Positions 41,938 through 50,090 of a stretch of DNA of 64,000 nucleotides are shown here, piece after piece. Made by a program: the position numbers and the translations under genes. Source of the DNA: Aquabacterium sp. NJ1 (lineage in GTDB: Bacteria; Pseudomonadota; Gammaproteobacteria; Burkholderiales; Burkholderiaceae_C); the NCBI RefSeq assembly GCF_000768065.1, contig NZ_JRKM01000001.1, forward strand, positions 1,116,001 to 1,180,000, given 5' to 3'. A model generated the notes under the pieces. It did no database searches and was not told the origin of the DNA. It was given only the letters and a program-made list of their open reading frames with translations. The number at the start of each line of letters is the position of its first letter. The first letter of the stretch is position 1.

Positions 41938-43059
41938 ATGCCGCGCCCGCTTGAAGCCCTGATCCACCTCGACGCCCTCCACCACAACCTGCAGCGCGCC
42001 CGCGAATGCGCCCCCGACGCCAGCGTCTGGGCCGTCGTCAAGGCCAACGGGTATGGGCACGGGCTACAGCGCGTCTACGAAGGGCTGCGCGCTGCCGACG
42101 GTTTTGCCCTGCTGGACATCGCCGAAGCGAAGAAGCTGCGCGAACTCGACTGGCGCGGCCCCATCCTGCTGCTCGAAGGTGTGTTCGACGCCCGCGATCT
42201 GGAATGGTGCTCGCGCCTGGGGCTGTGGCACGTGGTGCACTGCGATGAGCAGATCGACTGGCTGGCCGCCCACAAGACCGAATGGCCCCACCGTGTCTTC
42301 CTCAAGATGAACACGGGCATGAACCGCCTGGGTTTCAAGCCGCACGCCTTCCGCAACGCCTGGGCCCGCCTGAGTGCCCTGCCCCAGGTGGACGAAGTCT
42401 CGCTGATGACGCATTTTTCAGATGCTGACAGCCCGCGCGGCATCGCGCATCAAATGGCCGTGTTCCAGCAACACGCGGGCGACCTCAGCGGCGAGCGCAG
42501 CCTGTGCAACAGCGCGGGCACCCTGCGTTACGCCAGTGACCCGGCCGTGCGCGGCGACTGGGTCCGCCCCGGGGTGATGCTGTATGGCGCCGCCCCCGAT
42601 TACCCCGAGCACGACGTCACGCACTGGGGCCTCAAGCCCGCCATGACGCTGCAGTCCAAAATCATCGGCATCCAGCACCTGGAAGCGGGCGACACCGTGG
42701 GCTACGGCAGCCGTTTCACGGCCGACAAGCCCATGCGCATCGGCGTGGTGGCCTGCGGTTATGCAGACGGCTACCCGCGGCACGCGCCAGATGGCACGCC
42801 CGTGCTGGTGGATGGGCAGCGCACCGGCCTGGTCGGCCGCGTGTCCATGGACATGATGTGCGTGGACCTCAGCCACCTGCCCGAAGCCCAGATGGGCAGC
42901 CCGGTGACGCTGTGGGGCATCGCGCCCCACCACGGCGACCACGCGGCGCAGTTGTCGATTGACGAAGTGGCCCACCGTTGCGGCACGATCGGGTACGAGC
43001 TGATGTGCGCGGTGTCGCCGCGCGTGCCCGTCCAGGTGCTCAACCACCCCTTCCCCTGA
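41938..43059 (+). CDS. alr: alanine racemase
   Basis: 373-residue PLP enzyme that makes D-Ala for peptidoglycan. PLP-binding Lys35 lies in VWAVVKANGYGHG, and the second catalytic residue, Tyr256, lies in TVGYGSRFTAD. Further family motifs are FLKMNTGMNRLGF, HFSDAD and VSMDMMCVDLSHLP. ATG 41938 gives MPRPLEALIHLDALHHNLQR, the normal N-terminus; an upstream in-frame ATG at 41803 would add 45 unlikely residues. It is followed by a long-loop terminator at 43101-43142. Confidence 0.96.
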   Translation: MPRPLEALIHLDALHHNLQRARECAPDASVWAVVKANGYGHGLQRVYEGLRAADGFALLDIAEAKKLRELDWRGPILLLEGVFDARDLEWCSRLGLWHVVHCDEQIDWLAAHKTEWPHRVFLKMNTGMNRLGFKPHAFRNAWARLSALPQVDEVSLMTHFSDADSPRGIAHQMAVFQQHAGDLSGERSLCNSAGTLRYASDPAVRGDWVRPGVMLYGAAPDYPEHDVTHWGLKPAMTLQSKIIGIQHLEAGDTVGYGSRFTADKPMRIGVVACGYADGYPRHAPDGTPVLVDGQRTGLVGRVSMDMMCVDLSHLPEAQMGSPVTLWGIAPHHGDHAAQLSIDEVAHRCGTIGYELMCAVSPRVPVQVLNHPFP

Positions 43060-43100
43060 TCTTTTCAGCCACCAAAATGGCGCGTTCGATCCGCCATCAG

Positions 43101-43142
43101 GCACCAGTTCGGCACACTACTTGCGTCTGACTGGTGCTTTTT
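43101..43142 (+). terminator. terminator after alr
   Basis: An 8-bp stem gcaccagt / actggtgc with a 21-nt loop is followed immediately by TTTTT. It ends 17 nt before the thioesterase ATG, so a TTG within the T-run at 43141 is not the start of that gene. Confidence 0.65.
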
Positions 43143-43158
43143 GATTGCTTGCACAACA

Positions 43159-43689
43159 ATGGACATCGCTGCGGAACGACACATGGACATCGACCACCAA
43201 CGCCACCAACTGCGCATGACGGTGCTGATGACACCGGACATGGCCAACTTCTCTGGCAATGTGCACGGGGGCACCATCCTCAAGCTGCTGGACCAGGTGG
43301 CCTATGCCTGCGCCAGCCGCTATGCCGGTTGTTATGTGGTGACCCTGTCGGTGGACCAGGTCACCTTCCGCCAACCCATCCACGTCGGTGAGCTGGTCAC
43401 CTTCCTGGCCTCGGTCAACTACACGGGCACCTCGTCCATGGAGATCGGCATCAAGGTGATCGCCGAGAACATCCGCACGCAGGTGGTGAGGCATGCCCAG
43501 AGCTGCTTTTTCACCATGGTGGCGGTGGACGACAACTCCAAGCCCACCCCGGTGACCCCGCTGACACCCGCCACACCCGATGAGGTACGCCGCTTCAATG
43601 CCGCCAAGCTGCGCAGACAGTTGCGCCAGGAGCTGGAGCAGCGTTTCAAGGCCATCCAGGCCGAGAGCAGCGGGCAAGCACCAAGCTGA
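43159..43689 (+). CDS. acyl-CoA thioesterase (hotdog fold, YciA-like)
   Basis: About 176 residues. A hotdog-domain thioesterase that hydrolyses acyl-CoAs. Motifs are MTVLMTPDMANFSGNVHGGTILKLLDQ with the catalytic-type Asn and Asp, then TLSVDQVTFRQPIHVGELV and MEIGIKVIAENI. The C-terminus (~130 on) is a charged helix, RRFNAAKLRRQLRQELEQR. Start choice is between ATG 43159 and ATG 43183; neither has a strong ribosome site. It sits between alr and radA on the same strand. Confidence 0.88.
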   Translation: MDIAAERHMDIDHQRHQLRMTVLMTPDMANFSGNVHGGTILKLLDQVAYACASRYAGCYVVTLSVDQVTFRQPIHVGELVTFLASVNYTGTSSMEIGIKVIAENIRTQVVRHAQSCFFTMVAVDDNSKPTPVTPLTPATPDEVRRFNAAKLRRQLRQELEQRFKAIQAESSGQAPS

Positions 43690-43712
43690 TCCCGCCAGGT
43701 GAGGTGTGAGCC

Positions 43713-45104
43713 ATGCCCGACAATGTCGGCATGGCCAAGGAAAAAACCGTCTACACCTGCAGCGAATGCGGGGGCATCAGCCCGAAGTGGCTGGGCAAGT
43801 GCCCCAGCTGCAACGCCTGGAACACACTGGAAGAAACACGCGCCGAGCCTGCAGCGGGCAAGAACCGCATGCAGGCGCTGGCCCGCGGACTGAATGCCGC
43901 CCAACCGGTCACCACCCTGTCCGAAATTGAAGCGGCGGACGTCTCCCGCACGCCCACCGGGCTGGAAGAGCTGGACCGCGTGCTGGGCGGCGGCATCGTC
44001 GCCGGTGGCGTGGTGCTGATTGGCGGCGACCCGGGCATCGGCAAGTCCACCTTGCTGCTGCAGGCGCTGGACGCGCTGTCTCGCCAGATGCCCGTGCTGT
44101 ATGTGACCGGTGAAGAAAGCGGCGCCCAGGTCGCCCTGCGCGCCCAAAGGCTGGGGCTGGATGGCAGCCACGTGCGTGTGCAGGCCGAAATCCAGCTGGA
44201 AAACATCATCGCCACGCTGAACGCCGAGAAACCCGCCTTCTGCGTGATCGACTCGATCCAGACGGTGTTCTCGGATCAACTCACCTCGGCGCCCGGTTCG
44301 GTGGCCCAGGTCCGTGAATGCGCCGCGCACCTGACCCGTGTCGCCAAGTCCAGCGGCTGCACCATGGTCCTGGTGGGCCACGTGACCAAAGAAGGCGCAC
44401 TGGCCGGCCCGCGCGTGCTGGAGCACATCGTGGACACGGTGCTGTACTTCGAAGGCGACACGCACAGCAGCTTCCGCCTGATCCGCGCCATCAAGAACCG
44501 CTTTGGCGCGGTCAACGAAATCGGCGTGTTCGCCATGACGGACAAGGGCCTCAAGGGCGTGACCAACCCCAGCGCCATCTTCCTGTCCACGCACAGCGAG
44601 CCGGTGCCGGGCTCGTGCGTGCTGGTGACGCTGGAGGGCACCCGCCCCTTGCTGGTCGAGATCCAGGCCCTGGTGGATTCAGGCGGCCCCAGCCCGCGCC
44701 GCCTGAGCGTGGGCCTGGAGCGCGACCGCCTGGCCATGCTGCTGGCCGTGCTGCACCGCCATGCGGGCATGGCCTGCTTCGATCAGGACGTGTTCGTGAA
44801 CGCCGTGGGTGGCGTGCGCATCAGTGAGCCGGCGGCCGACCTGGCCGTGCTGCTGGCCATCCAGAGCAGCCTGCGCGGCCGCGCCCTGCCCAAGGGCTTC
44901 ATCGCTTTTGGTGAAGTGGGCCTGGCCGGTGAAGTGCGCCCTGCCCCGCGTGGCCAGGACCGCCTGAAAGAAGCGGCCAAGCTGGGCTTCTCCATCGCGG
45001 TGGTGCCCAAGGCGAACGCCCCGAAAAAACCCCTCGATGGGCTGACCATCCACGCCGTGGAGCGCGTGGAGGAAGCCATGGAGCTCATCCGCAGCCTGAA
45101 CTGA
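43713..45104 (+). CDS. radA: DNA repair protein RadA
   Basis: 463-residue RecA-related branch-migration helicase (Sms). The N-terminal zinc finger uses Cys16, 19, 30 and 33 (CSECGGISPKWLGKCPSC). The RecA-like core has GGDPGIGKSTLLLQA, VTGEESGAQV and the RadA-specific IKNRFGAVNEIGVF. The C-terminal Lon-like domain is in ISEPAADLAVLLAIQSS and GFIAFGEVGLAGEVR. A ggtgaggtg ribosome site supports ATG 43713; ATG 43731 (MAKEKTVYTC) is an alternative and matches many homologues. Confidence 0.96.
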   Translation: MPDNVGMAKEKTVYTCSECGGISPKWLGKCPSCNAWNTLEETRAEPAAGKNRMQALARGLNAAQPVTTLSEIEAADVSRTPTGLEELDRVLGGGIVAGGVVLIGGDPGIGKSTLLLQALDALSRQMPVLYVTGEESGAQVALRAQRLGLDGSHVRVQAEIQLENIIATLNAEKPAFCVIDSIQTVFSDQLTSAPGSVAQVRECAAHLTRVAKSSGCTMVLVGHVTKEGALAGPRVLEHIVDTVLYFEGDTHSSFRLIRAIKNRFGAVNEIGVFAMTDKGLKGVTNPSAIFLSTHSEPVPGSCVLVTLEGTRPLLVEIQALVDSGGPSPRRLSVGLERDRLAMLLAVLHRHAGMACFDQDVFVNAVGGVRISEPAADLAVLLAIQSSLRGRALPKGFIAFGEVGLAGEVRPAPRGQDRLKEAAKLGFSIAVVPKANAPKKPLDGLTIHAVERVEEAMELIRSLN

Positions 45105-45135
45105 CCCCGTTTCACACCGTCCCAAAAACCCGATC

Positions 45136-47103
45136 ATGTTTCGCGCACTGTTTCCAACCCAATTTCTAAGTGGCTGTCTTGCACTTGCGTGTTTGGGCGC
45201 AGCACAGGCACAAAACATACCGCCCCCAGCTGAAGACGACGATTTCGCCAACGTGCCGAACGTGCTCACGGCCAGCCGACTCAAGCAGCCGCTCAACGAG
45301 GCGCCGGGCGCCATGACGGTGGTCGACCGCAAGACCATCCGACTGTCCGGCGCACGCACCTTGGCGGACGTGATGCGGCTGGTGCCAGGCTATATCTCGA
45401 GCGGCTGGAATGGTGCCAACCCGCTGGCGGCCTACCACCTTCCGCTGGATGACTACGGGTCACGCAACCTCGTACTGATCGATGGCAGACCGGTCTATTC
45501 GTCACTGTACCTGGGCGACACCCACCGCGGCATGATGGACGTGATGCTCGAAGACATCGAGCGCATCGAGGTGCTGCGCGGCGCCAACTCGGCGGCTTAT
45601 GGCGCCAATGCCATGTTTGGCGTCATCAACATCATCACTCGACACAGTGCCGATGTTCCCACAGCAGAAGTCAGCGCCACATCCGGTAGCAACGGCATCG
45701 ATGACCATCGCGTGCAACTGGGTGGCAGGCTGGGCAAGGACGCCACTTTTCGCATCTCGGCAGGCGATCAGCGCGATTGGGGCTACCTCAATGCGCATGA
45801 CGACATGCACCTGAGCGTGCTGGATAGCCGACTGGACTTCAAACCCACCGAGGCGGACGACATCATGATGTCGGCGGGGATCTCCTACCTGCTTGCAGGA
45901 GAAGGTTTCGCCGACTCGCTGACCAATCCTCTGCGGACGATCCAATCCAAAGACACCTACCTCAATGCGCGCTGGCAGCATCAGGTGTCGGACACGGATC
46001 AATGGCAGCTGTCCCTCAGCTACATGGAAGACTGGAAGCAAGACCGCGCGCCTTTTGCCCTGGTACCGGAGGTAAGTATCGACTTCGGCGGCATCGGCTT
46101 CAGCAACAACCTCGAACTGCAGCGCAAGACGTCTCTGGGCGACGGGCTGCGTGCGGTGGTCGGCGCCGGATACCGTGAAGCCCAAGGGCGCTCCAAAGCC
46201 CTGTATTCAACGACGGGCACGGAGGGCTTTCACGAAGAGCGCGTTTTCGGCACCATTGAGTGGCGCGCCACACCGCACTGGCTGTTCAACGGCGGCCTCT
46301 TCATCGGAGAGCACAGCCTCGCCGGCACCTATGCCGCCCCCCGACTGATGGCGAACTGGCTGATCTCGCCAGAGCACACGCTTCGTGCTGGTGTGACCCA
46401 ATCCGTGCGGACCCCAAGCCCTTTTGAGTACGCTGGCGACGTGCGTTACGAGTTCAACGGCATGCTGCTGGGCGAGACCTGGAAAGCCCGTGGCGGCGTG
46501 AAACCAGAGCGGCTCAACAGCCAGGAAATTGGCTACCTGGGCCGGTTTGCCGCCAGCCAGCTCACGCTGGATGTACGCGCCTACCACGAGCAGATGAAGT
46601 CGTTCATCCGAAACACCTCATACAACAACGATTTCAAGCTGCCGTTCACCACGGGCTTGAGCGACTACGAAAACTTCCAGGGCTTTGATCTGGTGGGCAT
46701 CGAATACCAGATGCGCTGGAAACCCGTCAGCTCAGGCGAGTTATGGCTCAATCAGAGCTTCGAGCATCTCAACTGGGATTTTTCGGATTTCAATCGAGAC
46801 AAAGAGCGTTTTCCGCCGGAGCACGCCACCACCATCGCCTGGTTTCAGCAACTGCCTGCCGGCATGGAATTGAGCGTCATCCACCAGGTGACAGGCAGCA
46901 TGACCTGGCGCCATACCGACAACTGGATCAGGGCCACGCACCGCACCGACGTCCGCTTGGCATACCCATTCCGCCTCAACAACATGCGTGCAGAACTGTC
47001 CTGTACCGCGCAGTCCGTTCAAGGCGATCAGCCCACCTTCCTGACAAGCAGGCAATTCATGGTGCCGCGCCGGAGTTTCGTGCAGTTCAAGCTGGAGATC
47101 TGA
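45136..47103 (+). CDS. TonB-dependent outer-membrane receptor
   Basis: 655-residue outer-membrane receptor. The signal peptide is MFRALFPTQFLSGCLALACL with cleavage near AQAQ. The plug domain (~40-165) reads APGAMTVVDRKTIRLSGART, LADVMRLVPGYI, LVLIDGRPVYSSLYLGDT and IERIEVLRGANSAAYGANAMFGVINIITR. The rest is the beta-barrel, ending FVQFKLEI with an unusual non-aromatic final residue. The substrate is unknown; no TonB, ABC or siderophore genes are adjacent. Codon use looks somewhat more AT-rich than its neighbours, which might reflect later acquisition. Confidence 0.9.
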   Translation: MFRALFPTQFLSGCLALACLGAAQAQNIPPPAEDDDFANVPNVLTASRLKQPLNEAPGAMTVVDRKTIRLSGARTLADVMRLVPGYISSGWNGANPLAAYHLPLDDYGSRNLVLIDGRPVYSSLYLGDTHRGMMDVMLEDIERIEVLRGANSAAYGANAMFGVINIITRHSADVPTAEVSATSGSNGIDDHRVQLGGRLGKDATFRISAGDQRDWGYLNAHDDMHLSVLDSRLDFKPTEADDIMMSAGISYLLAGEGFADSLTNPLRTIQSKDTYLNARWQHQVSDTDQWQLSLSYMEDWKQDRAPFALVPEVSIDFGGIGFSNNLELQRKTSLGDGLRAVVGAGYREAQGRSKALYSTTGTEGFHEERVFGTIEWRATPHWLFNGGLFIGEHSLAGTYAAPRLMANWLISPEHTLRAGVTQSVRTPSPFEYAGDVRYEFNGMLLGETWKARGGVKPERLNSQEIGYLGRFAASQLTLDVRAYHEQMKSFIRNTSYNNDFKLPFTTGLSDYENFQGFDLVGIEYQMRWKPVSSGELWLNQSFEHLNWDFSDFNRDKERFPPEHATTIAWFQQLPAGMELSVIHQVTGSMTWRHTDNWIRATHRTDVRLAYPFRLNNMRAELSCTAQSVQGDQPTFLTSRQFMVPRRSFVQFKLEI

Positions 47104-47122
47104 ACGCCGAACAACGCCGTGT

Positions 47123-48685
47123 TCAGCCCTTGATCGCCTGCCGCAGGTTCAGGCCCGAGGCCATCAAGGTGCCGAAATACACCACGGCGGCAGCCAACAT
47201 GCAGGCGGCCAGTGCACCGATGCGCAAGAAGGTGTGGGCGTGCAGGCCGATCCAGTCGATGCGCTCAGCCGCCAGCCACAGGCCCACGCCCAACAAGGCC
47301 GTGGCCACCACCACGCGCAAACTGAAGCCCGCCCAACCCGGCGACGGGCGGTAGCGCCCAGCCCTGCGCAAACCGGTCAGCAGCCAGGCTGAATTGACCA
47401 GCGAGCCCAGGCCGATGGACAAGGCCAGGCCAGCGTGCCCCAGATAAGGCACGAAGATGGCGTTGAAAATCTGCGTGATCACCAGCACGGCGATGCCGAT
47501 GCGAACCGGTGTCTTGATGTCCTGCGTGGCATAGAAGCCCGGCGCCAGCACCTTCACCCCGATCAGGCCCATCAGGCCCACGCCATAACAAGACAGGGCC
47601 AGCACCGTTTGCTTGACGTCATGGGCGCTGAAGTGGCCATAGTGGTAAAGCACCGCCACCAGGGGCTTGGCAAACACCAGCAAGGCCACCGCGCAGGGTA
47701 AGGCCAGCAGCAGGACCAGACGCAAGCCGCGGTCCAGCAAGGCCGAGAACTGCACCTCGTCACCGCTGGCCTGCGCACGCGAGAGTTGCGGCAGCAGCAC
47801 CACGCCCAAGGCCACGCCCAGCATGGCCGTGGGGAACTCCATCAGGCGGTCGGCATACGTGAGCCACGACACGGCCCCGGCCCCCAGGTGCGATGCAATC
47901 TGCGTGTTGACCAGCAAGGACACCTGCGACACCGACACCCCCAGCACGGCCGGCGCCATCTGGCGCAGGATACGGCCCACGCCGGGGTGCGCCCGCGCCT
48001 TGCGCCACGCTGCCAGCGTCAGGCCCACGCGAGGGATCATGCCGATCTTGAGCAAGGCCGGCACCTGCACGCCCAATTGCAGCGCACCGCCGATCATCAC
48101 GCCCACCGCCAGCGCAAACACAGGTTCCACGCCGTGTGACCTGAACAGCGGTGCCACAAAGATGGCCGCGCCGATCACCGACAGGTTGAGCAGCACGGGC
48201 GTGATGGCCGGCACAGCGAAACGGCTCCAGGTGTTGAGGATGCCCGCGCTCAGCGCCACCAGCGACATGAAGCCGATGTAGGGGAACATCCAGCGCGTCA
48301 TGACCACGGCGGCGTCAAAGCCCCCGCTCTCTTTCAGGCCAGAAGCCATGGCCCACACCACAAAAGGTGCGCCCACCACACCCAGCACGCACACGATGGC
48401 CAGCACCCCAAACAGCACCGTGCCGACGGCATTGACGAGGTCGTGCGTGGCCTGATCACCGTTCTTGGCGCGGCTTTCGGCGAGGATGGGGACAAAGGCC
48501 TGCGAGAACGCGCCCTCAGCGAACAGGCGGCGCAGCAGATTTGGGATGCGAAACGCCACGTTGAAAGCATCGGTGGTGGCGCTGGCGCCGAAAGCCGCCG
48601 CGATCAGCAACTCCCGAACCAGGCCGGTGATGCGTGACGCCAGGGTCAGCATGGAAACGATGGACGCGGATTTCAGCAAGCTCAT
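47123..48685 (-). CDS. murJ: lipid II flippase MurJ
   Basis: 520-residue MOP-family membrane protein that flips lipid II for peptidoglycan synthesis. It opens MSLLKSASIVSMLTLASRITGLVRELL. It carries the conserved Arg region FRIPNLLRRLFAEGAFSQAFVPIL and VLAPGFYATQDIKTPVRIG (Arg/Lys/Asp in the central cavity), with 13-14 hydrophobic spans. ATG 48685 is chosen over an upstream start at 48724. It is divergent from rpsT, the conserved arrangement; the two promoters share the ~170-bp gap. Confidence 0.96.
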   Translation of the reverse strand: MSLLKSASIVSMLTLASRITGLVRELLIAAAFGASATTDAFNVAFRIPNLLRRLFAEGAFSQAFVPILAESRAKNGDQATHDLVNAVGTVLFGVLAIVCVLGVVGAPFVVWAMASGLKESGGFDAAVVMTRWMFPYIGFMSLVALSAGILNTWSRFAVPAITPVLLNLSVIGAAIFVAPLFRSHGVEPVFALAVGVMIGGALQLGVQVPALLKIGMIPRVGLTLAAWRKARAHPGVGRILRQMAPAVLGVSVSQVSLLVNTQIASHLGAGAVSWLTYADRLMEFPTAMLGVALGVVLLPQLSRAQASGDEVQFSALLDRGLRLVLLLALPCAVALLVFAKPLVAVLYHYGHFSAHDVKQTVLALSCYGVGLMGLIGVKVLAPGFYATQDIKTPVRIGIAVLVITQIFNAIFVPYLGHAGLALSIGLGSLVNSAWLLTGLRRAGRYRPSPGWAGFSLRVVVATALLGVGLWLAAERIDWIGLHAHTFLRIGALAACMLAAAVVYFGTLMASGLNLRQAIKG

Positions 48686-48717
48686 CCGGGCATTATAGGA
48701 AGCGCCCCACCCCTGGC

Positions 48718-48746
48718 TTGGCAAGCGCGCTCAGGCAGGCTATAAT
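48718..48746 (+). promoter_or_regulatory. strong sigma-70 promoter of rpsT
   Basis: TTGGCA (48718-48723), 17-bp spacer, TATAAT (48741-48746): near-consensus. The predicted start is ~48753, leaving a ~100-nt leader before rpsT, long enough for the S20 autoregulation known in E. coli. Confidence 0.85.
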
Positions 48747-48854
48747 CTTCGGTTTTCCAACCAACTTGGCCCTGTGGGGTGCGAATTGGCAGGTAGGGCG
48801 GGCCTGTTCGACAGGGTTCGCTGACCAGCCAGGCATTCGCAGGGCCCGAAAATC

Positions 48855-49148
48855 ATGGCATCTGCATCCAAAGCCAAAAAGACCGTCCGTATTGCTTCGG
48901 GCCGCAAGCGCGCTCGTCAAGACGTCAAGCTGAACGCTGCCAACTCGGCTCTGCGCTCGAAGTTCCGCACCGCCGTCAAGGGTGTTCTGAAGGCTGTTCA
49001 AGCCGGCGACAAGGCCAAGGCTTCTGACGCTTTCAAGACTGCTCAAAGCGTGATCGACTCGATCGCCGACAAGGGCATCTTCCACAAGAACAAGGCCGCT
49101 CGCCACAAGAGCCGCCTGTCGGCCAAGATCAAGGCCATCGCCGCCTGA
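48855..49148 (+). CDS. rpsT: 30S ribosomal protein S20
   Basis: 97-residue basic primary-binding protein of the 30S subunit. The S20 start [19 protein letters not shown] is followed by [19 protein letters not shown], the repeated Lys/Ala helices and the C-terminal [20 protein letters not shown]. Codon usage is strongly adapted. The gene is monocistronic, between a near-consensus promoter and a hairpin terminator. Confidence 0.98.
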   Translation: MASASKAKKTVRIASGRKRARQDVKLNAANSALRSKFRTAVKGVLKAVQAGDKAKASDAFKTAQSVIDSIADKGIFHKNKAARHKSRLSAKIKAIAA

Positions 49149-49167
49149 TCAGGGTTCGCCCAAGCTG

Positions 49168-49194
49168 AAAAGCCCGCTTGAAGCGGGCTTTTTT
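49168..49194 (+). terminator. rpsT intrinsic terminator
   Basis: Stem agcccgct-tga-agcgggct (49171-49189) followed by TTTTTT, 20 nt after the rpsT stop. Confidence 0.92.
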
Positions 49195-49270
49195 GTGCCC
49201 GAACGAACGGGCCAGAACCATGGGCAAAACGAGGAAGCGGGGGCCATGCCCTCGCGCCAGCGCAACAGCT

Positions 49271-49768
49271 TCAGCGTGGCGCGTCAGGCAGCAGACAGGC
49301 TTCGACCACCTGCAAATCGTTATCACGCGCAAAGTTCATCACGAAATCCCAGGCCATGGGTTCGATGTCGCGCAGTGCTTCGTTGACGACCACGCACTTC
49401 ACATTGCCCATGCTGGTGGGCACGCAATAAGGCGAGTAGCCAATGTGCGCCAGCTTGCCCATGGCCGCGCCACCTGGCCGGAAACTGGACATGGCACCGG
49501 CCAACCGCTCGGCCCAGTCACTGGGGCGAAAGGTGCGACCTTGGCTCGTGATGCCTTGGATGAAGATCTCGCGGGGTTTGGAGGGCGTGGGGGGTGGGGA
49601 TGTAGGGGTCGCCGACACGTTAGCGCTTCCGACGGGCTGTGCAATGGGTAAATTGACAGGCGCAGCAGCAGATTGTGTCTGGCGACTGCGGGGAACAAGA
49701 GCCGACTCGGGCGGGTAACCCTGGCCTGGCACCTTGGTGATGGACACGGCTTCTGTGAGCGTTTCCAT
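49271..49768 (-). CDS. DUF3579 domain protein with N-terminal extension
   Basis: 165-residue protein. The C-terminal ~97 residues are the DUF3579 domain (REIFIQGITSQGRTFRPSDW, AERLAGAMSSFRPGG, SPYCVPTSMGNVKCVVVNEAL, MAWDFVMNFARDNDLQVVEACLL). The first ~65 residues are a Pro/Ser-rich extension (TPTSPPPTPSKP) not needed for the domain. DUF3579 genes typically sit between rpsT and argD in betaproteobacteria, as here, but their function is unknown. ATG 49768 is preferred over an upstream ATG-less reading to 49978. Confidence 0.82.
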   Translation of the reverse strand: METLTEAVSITKVPGQGYPPESALVPRSRQTQSAAAPVNLPIAQPVGSANVSATPTSPPPTPSKPREIFIQGITSQGRTFRPSDWAERLAGAMSSFRPGGAAMGKLAHIGYSPYCVPTSMGNVKCVVVNEALRDIEPMAWDFVMNFARDNDLQVVEACLLPDAPR

Positions 49769-50019
49769 GCGAGACAGTCCTCCATTGTCGCCAACACTGT
49801 GATGTACCGCAACATTGATGCCAAGAGCCCGTGCCCCGGACTGGGTCACGACTTGACACCCGTTCGCGCACAACCCTCGGCGCACGCCCTGTTCATATCG
49901 GATGACATGGCACGAGCTTGATGCCTCATGCCCTGTTATGGCGCAAGACAAAGCGGAAATCGCTGGTGCCTGGCGCATGCAACACGCGCCGCCGGATTCC
50001 AGCCGCCGCGCCTTTTACA
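49769..50019. other. intergenic region between DUF3579 gene and argD
   Basis: About 250 bp between divergent genes. No convincing gene; long readings here are extensions of the DUF3579 frame. The argD promoter and hairpin are given separately. Confidence 0.4.
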
Positions 50020-50058
50020 TAGAATGTGTCCTGGCGCAGTGCCTGCTGCGCCTTTTTT
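50020..50058 (+). terminator. terminator-like hairpin in the argD leader, with -10 box just upstream
   Basis: A TAGAAT -10-like box (50020-50025) is followed at about +1 by a stem ggcgcag-tgcctg-ctgcgcc (50033-50052) and TTTTTT (50053-50058), all 32 nt before the argD ATG. It looks like an attenuator, or a terminator of upstream transcription. The -35 (TTCCAG) is weak. Confidence 0.5.
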
Positions 50059-50090
50059 CTTTTCGCAACTGAACCTGAGAACCCGTTGCC

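Noticed and set aside
43141..43158. TTG as start of the thioesterase gene
   Set aside because: It lies inside the T-run of the alr terminator; ATG 43159 or 43183 is more sensible.
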